This document shows, one piece after another, positions 57,081 to 64,000 of a DNA stretch of 64,000 nucleotides. This DNA is from Amborella trichopoda (Eukaryota > Streptophyta > Magnoliopsida > Amborellales > Amborellaceae). The position numbers and the translations under genes were made by a program. Positions within the stretch are counted from its first letter, which is position 1. Every line of letters starts with the position of its first letter. The DNA lies in contig NW_006500355.1 of NCBI RefSeq assembly GCF_000471905.2, positions 395,266 through 459,265 of the forward strand. Reading direction: 5' to 3'. Below the pieces are notes generated by a model. That model worked only from the letters and a program-made list of their open reading frames with translations. It had not been told where the DNA came from and did not search any database.

Positions 57081-59762
57081 ATCTTAGGTTAGATCTTCAT
57101 CATCTTTCTGGAGATATTGCTCAATATTGTGCTTCTCATACCATCTTCTATTATCTTGGCCAAGATTGGAGGATTTCTATCGTTCTCAATTTCGAACTTC
57201 CATTTTATTATACATGGGATATGTTTTTCCATTACAAATTGCATTAATGTATCATCATTGTATCCCACTATCTCATAGAGGTGATTTAAAAGTCTTTGTG
57301 GTAAAATTTCTCTTTTTGCCCCAAAGTGCTTCCACCAAATTGAAAACCAATTCGGGAAATATTCTTGGGTGCAACTTTCACAGCTCCAGATCATCCATTT
57401 ATGGGTATAACCCCGATTTTGGTAATATAAAACATTAGTCCAGGCATCCATGTAAATAATTCATTTTTAAATATGCTGAAGAAAATGATCTATTAGAATT
57501 TTCACCTTCTATAAGATCTTTCCAGAAATACATTGGGTAACCGGCATTAAACTCTTCGGGCGATAGTACTTTTATTGTTCTGAGTTTTGAATAAGCAATT
57601 TCGGTTATAGATCTGTATTCATGCTTTATATAAGCACTATTTGTTTGATTCAAAATTTTCTCAAAATATTCTCTATCCTTTTTGAAAGTTTTGACTGGAA
57701 ATTGGTCGCATGTATTTTTTAGCAAGTTCAATAGGGGTTATTGATAGATCTTTGTCTTCAATTGTTAAGACCTTTTGAAGAGAGAAGAATCTGAAGAGAG
57801 TTATTTTCTAGTCATGAGGGAAATAACCCATTGTTGCTCACTTCTCAGCGTGTTCTGTAGCCTTTTCCTTAGGCCAATCTAGGTCATTCTGCGAGAATTC
57901 ACAAGTTAGAAATTCAGGAAGAGAATTATTTCCTCCTTTAATATATCCAATATCAAATTCAAAAATAGATAAAATAGCATGCCATCTAGCAAATATTTGT
58001 TTGGAAGCTAAATATTTAACATCTTTTTCTAATACTTCTTAGGCAGATTTGCAATCTATTCTAAGCAATAATTTTTTATTTAAAATATCATTCTGAAATT
58101 TTAGTATTACTTTAACAATGGCTAATAGTTCCTTTTTTTATTGTTGAATAATTTTGTTGAGCATTATTCCAAGATTCCTGAAGTAAATCGAACTAATTGT
58201 TTTTTATCTTTGATTTTTTGCTTCAATATACCTTCATACCCCCCTCAGAGGCATCTGTTTCAATGATTTTGAAGGCAGATGGATCTGGGATAGCAAGACA
58301 AGGAAGTGTTTTAACCCTTTGTTTAATTCGTTGGACTGCTTTAGTCATCTGGTCAGTCCATTCAGGAAGGTTTTTTCGTAATCTTAATGTGAGTAATTTT
58401 CTATCTCTAGCTACATTATGATGCTAATCTGAAACATGATTTAAACATCCTAAAAATCTTTGAAGTTGGTTTTTATCAGTTATTTTGTCAAGAAATTTAT
58501 CAGCAAAACTAATGGCTCTATCTACTAGAAAAGTGGTACCTTGATCAATTTTATTTCTTAGAAAAGTGATTCTTACTAAAACATCATCTATGTAAACAAC
58601 GATAAAGTCTCTATATTTGGCAAAGATATCATTCATAATATTTTAAAATTCTGAAGGAGCATTTTTTAGTCCAAATGGCATTACAATTCATTCATAATGA
58701 CCGAAAGGAACTGTGAAAACAGTTTTATATTTATCAGACTCCTTAATCTGTATTTGCCAAAATCCAGATTTCATATCGAATTTTGAGAATATTTGTTAAT
58801 TCTGTATTCTAGCTAATAAGTCTTACCTATTAGGGATAGGGTGTCTTATCCATTTTAAAACTTTATTTAAAGGTTTATAATTTATTACCAATCTGGGGAC
58901 TCCTCTTTCTAGTTTTGCTGCATTTTTTACATGGAAGGCAGCACAACTCCATGAAGATTTACTTTTTCGAATAATTTCTTTTTTAATAGATCTTCTATTT
59001 CTTTTTGACATATTTCTAAATATCTCTGGTTCATCTGTATAGGTCAAGCTTTAGTAGGGATTTTATCTTTAGTGAATCCTTCTCTATATATGGGAGTTCT
59101 ACTAGGTGTTTCTTTTTGTGCCAGAAAGCACTAGGCAAATCTGAACAAATTTCTTTTTCTAGAAGTTCATTGAACTCATCTATTTTTCTCTCAAGTTTTT
59201 CATCTTTCTCTGATCTTTTTTTTATTCTAGTTCTATCAACAAATATATGTAATTTATTAATAAATTTGATTTTAATATTAATTGATTTTATAATTAGGAT
59301 AGTCTCTTATCCTTCCATGAATTCGTTTTCATCAACAGAGAAAGGTTGTATCATGGTCAGGAATGGAGTTCCTAAAATAATTATTTGTTGAAGTCAAAAG
59401 AGAGAAGAGGTTAAGTTTGTGGGGCCTTCTAAATTAGGATTAAAATTTCTTTCTAAAATGGATCAGGATATTTCTTTATGGTAAATTTATTGAAATTCCC
59501 TTGAGATATGAACTATTTAACATTTAACCCATATTGTTTGATTTTATTTCAAATATCCGACAAAAGACACATGATCATGAGTTGGAATAGTTGCATATGT
59601 GTAAACTGTTAAATAGTGCATCTCTCATGGGTATTTTAATAAATTCCCCTTTCTTTATGCCCGGATTATTTAGGATTAGTTGCATATGGTTTCCTTTCTT
59701 AGAGGGTAGGTCATAGATGACTTATAGCCATTTTAAGTTTGAAGTTATACTAGCAAGAGCCA
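57081..59762 (-). pseudogene. Endogenous pararetrovirus (Caulimoviridae-like) pol region, broken
   Basis: Old integrated copy of a plant pararetrovirus, decayed. On the minus strand, in order: protease end (ILGTPFLTM motif, about 59360-59386), reverse transcriptase (LVINYKPLNK about 58866-58896; KFDMKSGFWQ; catalytic YIDD about 58584-58596), RNase H ending in a SLPEFL motif (about 57918-57935), then a less familiar C-terminal part with a PNWFSIWWKHFG motif (about 57325-57360). Numerous stops and frameshifts lie between these and a MITE (59480-59649) interrupts the protease part, so no functional polyprotein is possible. No movement or coat protein was recognised and no integrase is present, which distinguishes it from LTR retrotransposons. 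Genus not assigned. Confidence 0.82.
59480..59649. mobile_element. 170-bp Mutator-like MITE inside the pararetrovirus
   Basis: Flanked by a perfect 9-bp repeat tttctttat (59471-59479 and 59650-59658). Inverted ends of about 50 bp: 'ggtaaatttattgaaattcc' and, reversed, 'ggggaatttattaaaatacc', both leading to 'actatttaaca'. Confidence 0.9.
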
Positions 59763-60147
59763 CAACTAGATTAAACGCCCAATGGCCCAGATTAAATTTG
59801 GGCTGATCCAATGGTCACGATTGCATTTCGTATTTGAATTATAAATTTTTTCTTCAAATCTAAATCAATTGAAATTTGGGGCATCTATTCTTTAAAAATA
59901 GGCGAATCAAATAAAAATATCAAAAAATAATTCGCAGAAAATAAATTAACCAAAATACCCTTGAAACATTCAGGGGTATTTTGGTCAATTTATTTTTTAT
60001 GATTATTTTTTAATATTCTATTAGGTGCGCCTTGATAAGATGAGTGAATACCCCAAATTTCATATGATTTGGATTTGTAGAAAAAATATTAAAATAACAT
60101 TACAAACTACAGTTATGTCCGTTAGATCTTGGCACCCCATAAGCTTA
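59763..60147. mobile_element. Type-A palindromic MITE, first of a pair
   Basis: Outer block 'gcccaatggcccagatt' plus 'tggtcacgattgcatttcg'; central core 'aaccaaaatacccttgaaac' / 'aggggtattttggtcaa' at about 59949-59990. Confidence 0.65.
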
Positions 60148-60609
60148 TGGAATAGTGTAAGCCCAACGGCCGAGATTGAATCGGGGCCAATCTAACAGAC
60201 ACAACTGCATTTCGTATTTAAATCTTAGTTATTTTTACAAATCCAAATCACATGAAATTTGGGGCATCCACTCATTTCATCAAGGCGCTGCTAATAAAAA
60301 TATTAAAAAATTATTCACAAAAATTAAATTGACCGAAATACCCCTGAAAGTTTTTAAGGGTATTTTGGTCCATTTACTTTTTGTAAATTATTTTTTTGAT
60401 ATTTTAATTAGAATTACCTATTTTTAAAGAATAGATGTTCCAAATTTCAAGTTATTTGGATTTGTAAAAAAAATTCAAATTCAAATACAAAATGCAATCG
60501 TGACCATTAGATCGGTTCAGATTCAATCTTGGCCATTGAGTGTTTATTGTAGCTGTCAACTGATGGGCTGACCTCAGACTCCCCCATATATATATATACA
60601 TATATATAT
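60148..60609. mobile_element. Type-A palindromic MITE, second of a pair, ending in (TA)n
   Basis: Left 'taagcccaacggccgagattg' region pairs with the complement of 'attcaatcttggccattgag' near 60520; inner arms 'gacacaactgcatttcgtat' pair with 'caaatacaaaatgcaatcg'. The core 'gaccgaaatacccctgaaag' is central. TA tract at 60586-60609 on the right. Confidence 0.75.
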
Positions 60610-61276
60610 TCAAAGAGAACTCTTAAAACCTTGGGGATTGGATTTACAATGAAGATAATAATCCTCAAAATTGAGGAGAATTACTTGTAAGTTTGGATCA
60701 AAGCTACGGTATTTACTAAAGGGAGGCTTCCTTTTTTAATTAGATTTCTAACTAAATGTTTTCAATTAAATTCCTCATGAAGGCATCAATTATAGGAAGA
60801 AATTGAAATTGAATTAAATTAGGAGGTAGATACCCTGAACTCCACTCCCACTTTATAAGATCCCCCTCAATAGATGCCTTACCCTAAAATCTTTGTCTCC
60901 AGGATATCTCACTCTAGTTGAATGCCATGTATCCATACCCATATTGTAGCTTAATAAATGCAGAATAGCTAAACATATGTAAAGGCCTTAGCATAGGGGT
61001 TTGGAATCTTTTCATCATTGGTTTTGACGCCAATAAGAGGCGCTCATCTCTCCCTTTCATTGTGTTAAAGTCATGATTAGTTTATTTTGTTCAGTGTTAA
61101 TTTTTTGTTAGATTAAAGAATCCTAGGTGCGGGCACGTCCCTCTTCTTTTCTCTCATCATCTTTATGTTTTCCCTTGAAATGCATGCCCATCCAAGATCC
61201 ACCACACCAAATCTGTATGCATCCTTATCCCCTCACAACCAACTCTTCTAAAGCTTTAAGTAAGGTCAACATTGAC
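60610..61276. other. Unassigned spacer
   Basis: No gene or repeat recognised. Confidence 0.4.
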
Positions 61277-64000
61277 TTCAATATTTCAAAAAGCGCCAGG
61301 CGGGTCCTAGGCTGCCTGGGGGGTCCAAGCCGCCCAGGCGGGCGCCCAGAACCTGGGCGGCCTCGTAGAAAGAAAAATGTCTCTATAGTCTCTAACAGTA
61401 TAAGTATAACTGTATAAAATATAAAAATTAGGGATTTAGGGCACATCAAAAATCAAAAGTATACTACACATCACATAGGAGCACACACTCCATGAGACCA
61501 TAACCATAAGTCCATATCCAATTATGAATTATGAATTATCCATAGCCTGATTGATAGTCCACGGTCTACACTCCACACATAGTTAAAACTTAAAATTTAC
61601 CAACCAAATTACCAAAGTTACCAAATACCCAACCGGTGGAACCACAAATCCACTATCCACAATACACAACCAAGAGGCAGAAAACAAAAATGAAAGGAAT
61701 ACTTGAAGACTCGAAAGAATCTTCAATCAATGTTCAAAGTTCAATCATCATTCATCATTCATCATTCATCATCAGAAAAAGTAGGGTTAGCTACATTTGC
61801 ATGTTGTGCAACGGAGTCGATGCCATCATCATTGTCATCATCTCCCTCCTCGACATAGTGGTCATTCTCCTCTATCTCTTTTGAATTTGCCTCTACTTCG
61901 TCATCTTCCTCCACCCTCGTCCTCTATGCAGAAGATCTAGTCGCCCTAGGAGGGTCGGCTATGTCCCTAAAGCATCCATGATCATGTCCAATGTTAATCC
62001 TTCATGCCCCTTGACCTGATCATCGTCAACCAACCACTCTAAAGCATTGTCCATATTTTTTGATCTGAGGGTCTCTTTTATCTCTCTCAGCAAACCTGTC
62101 CTTCAAGAATCGATTATACTTGACATAGACTAGGTCATTGAGCCTCTTTGATTCTAGTTTGTTCATTTTCTTTGTATGAATCTAACCAAATCAAATGAAA
62201 CTAATTAATAATAATAATTAAATATATAATAGTAATACTACAAAACAATCAAAACTAATAACTATTAAAGTGCTAAATTACTAATACAAATTACCCTTAC
62301 CCCTTCAAAAGTACTCCAATTCCGCTCACAACCGGATGAGTTAGTGGTTAGGTTTAAGATCCGAATGGCCAACTCTTGTAAATTTGGAGCACTACACCCA
62401 TGTTGGCTCCACCAATTGGCTGCAAAGCTATAGAATAAATTCATAAATAAATAATAAAATTATACAAATGAAACTTGATTACTTGAACTTAATGAACTTA
62501 AGAATATTATTATCTGGATCAATTTTGGTCCTTTGCCTCATCGCCATTGGACTCCCAAAAAACTTTAATGCACGCTTGTAATTTATCAGCTCATCAGCAC
62601 ATATAATATCCTAGATATCCGGATCAGGGACTAGCACATCTACACACTTATTAAATCCAGTCATTTGTGTGTATATCCGTATCAACATAAAAAAAAAAGC
62701 TGAGTTCAAATAATAACCAGTTGCATGCAATGGCCGATGTAGCTGCCTATCGTACTTCTCATTAATAATCTTCCAAGCAAGCTTATAGCGGTTTTCATCA
62801 TCTAAATTTTGGGCTATCTTTATCTTGCATCTCTCTATAGCCTCATATATGTAGCCCATAGAAGTCTTGTCACTATCAACCATGTGAAGGACTTTGATAA
62901 GAGGAAAAAGTACTTTAAGAGCATCTTTCACCCCTCGCGAAAAAGCCTTAGAAAGGATAATATCTCTCACCTTCTTCCTAACCTGATCCTTGGACCACTT
63001 GCATGCTCTCCAGTCATTCGAGGCAAACATCTGCCTCAACTGGACTCTCCTCAAATGTATGCTATGTAGGCATAAGTATTAGGTCGCAAATCTCGTGACC
63101 AGCTCACAATCTCTTTCTTCTTTATAAATCTACGCATCATGTTGAGGGTGAGAGTGTGGCTATAAATGAAATTTGTAACTAACTTTGCCATCTTCACTGC
63201 ACTTGATATTTCGGTTAAACCGTCAAGAGCCTCAAGCATGAAGTCTATACAATGTGATGCACATAGTGTCCAAAAGATTCTAGGGTAAACTATGCGCAAC
63301 AAATTAGTAGTAGCAACATTAGGAGCAGCATTGTCTGTGACAACCTGTATAACAAGTTGCTCCCCAACCTCCTTGATTCTCTTCTCTATAACTTGGAATA
63401 TGTAATGGGCATCATGGATATGATCAGATGCATCAATAGACCTAAAAAAAACAGTCCCTAAAAGACATTTCACTAGCAAATTCATCTGACTTCTTCTCTT
63501 CCTATCACTCCAAGCATCAATCATAATAGAAACTCCATATTGAGCCCATGCTTTCTTTTGAACTTCAACAACATCCTTTGTGACACTCACCGCTTTTTTC
63601 AAAAGAGGCTCCGAAAGCTCATATGGGGTTGGGGGTTTCATTCTAGACCCAAATTGGCCAATTTCCTCTACAAAGGCGTAGAAGCTACTTAGGCGAGCGG
63701 TGTTGAAAGGAATGCTTGCCTCATAAAACCATGTAGCAACAAAAAATGCAGCTCTATCTCTCTCTTCCTTCTTGATTCTATTTTCAATGGTGGTTTGCTT
63801 CTTTGTTTTCTCTCCTGCAACCTCAAGGGCAAAAAACAATCCATAGGGCCTCTAACCCGAGGCTTCTTAGGCACCGAACTCCCAGAATCAATTACAACTC
63901 CCTTTCCCTTCCCCCTAATAACGGATTGTTCTACCTCTTGACATCCCTCCCCGTTCTCGTCACTGTCATCATCATCATAACTAACCGAAACCCCAGACCT
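61277..64000 (-). mobile_element. hAT (DUF659-type) transposon, 3' part, runs off the window
   Basis: Encloses a transposase pseudogene on the minus strand. Its left end is placed near 61277, where 'caatatttcaaaaagcgcc' followed by CG-rich 'ggcgggcgcccag' motifs looks like a hAT terminus. The other end is outside the window, so no target duplication can be tested. Confidence 0.6.
61770..64000 (-). pseudogene. hAT transposase (DUF659 plus dimerisation domain), broken
   Basis: The minus strand runs from the window edge with an acidic stretch (SYDDDDSDENGEG) and PKKPRVRGPMDCF. A one-base change in a T run near 63835 shifts to the frame of 63051-63839, which carries the DUF659 core (WAQYGVSIMIDAWSDRKRRS, QVVTDNAAPNVATTNLL, LCASHCIDFMLEAL). 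Another frameshift and a stop near 63055-63090 lead to the next frame (62611-63054: RQMFASNDWRACKWSKD, LHATGYYLNSAFFF). Then QELAIRILNLTTNSSGCERNWS, the hAT C-terminal dimerisation motif, and after an intron at about 62182-62300, IHTKKMNKLESKRLNDLVYV. One more intron is likely near 62430-62490. With at least two frameshifts it is not functional. Confidence 0.85.

Noticed and set aside
63689..63874. 61-codon frame as an alternative transposase start
   Set aside because: Only its first part matches the transposase; the rest is out of frame after the T-run frameshift.

Overview
The window is nuclear DNA from a flowering plant: AT-rich, intron-bearing genes, many transposable elements, and two assembly gaps (N at 17973-17972+968, i.e. 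17973-18940, and 30061-31056). Protein signals are typical of angiosperms (florigen, plastid leucine synthesis, Pti1-like kinase). The sequence alone does not settle the species; a magnoliid or other non-grass lineage would fit, but that is a guess. Most of the 64 kb is repeats, and only three ordinary gene loci are supported.

Left (1-9.3 kb): the last four exons of a 2-isopropylmalate synthase gene (IPMS, + strand, 2000-4140), whose earlier exons lie off the left edge. Around and inside it are MITEs, including members of a family that makes 9-bp target duplications (Mutator-like), palindromic elements and a small RTE LINE fragment.

Centre-left (10.0-28.4 kb): three copies of one FLOWERING LOCUS T (FT) segment in the same orientation. 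Unit 1 (about 10021-11518) keeps the upstream region and about 14 codons of exon 1. Unit 2 (about 11519-16640) holds an apparently intact four-exon FT gene (12672-14641, 175 aa) with florigen-type residues. Unit 3 (about 24208-28385) is a broken copy: 14-residue repeats in exon 1, a 10-bp frameshift deletion, and loss of exon 2 and nearly all of exon 3. Insertions present in some units and absent in others give a relative order of events. Units 2 and 3 are separated by a hAT-type element containing the first gap, an RTE LINE and other repeats.

Centre (28.6-48 kb): LTR-like repeats, a second hAT end running into the second gap, a long inverted repeat (about 31.23-32.9 kb) with arms of about 0.6 kb, and a degenerate Ty1/copia element on the minus strand (about 37.8-47.9 kb) carrying a 3.2-kb nested insertion that looks like a solo Ty3/gypsy LTR.

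Right (48-64 kb): MITE fragments; the first coding exon(s) of a Pti1-like kinase gene (+ strand, 50770/51182-51275) whose kinase exons are not seen; a 1.1-kb palindromic element; a gypsy RNase H relic; palindromic MITEs lying in (TA)n tracts; a broken endogenous pararetrovirus on the minus strand (about 56.3-59.76 kb); and a broken hAT (DUF659-type) transposase gene on the minus strand that runs off the right edge.

The most notable content is the FT array with its datable insertions and the palindromic MITE families that sit in TA microsatellites. I found no CRISPR array, operon or convincing tRNA/rRNA gene.
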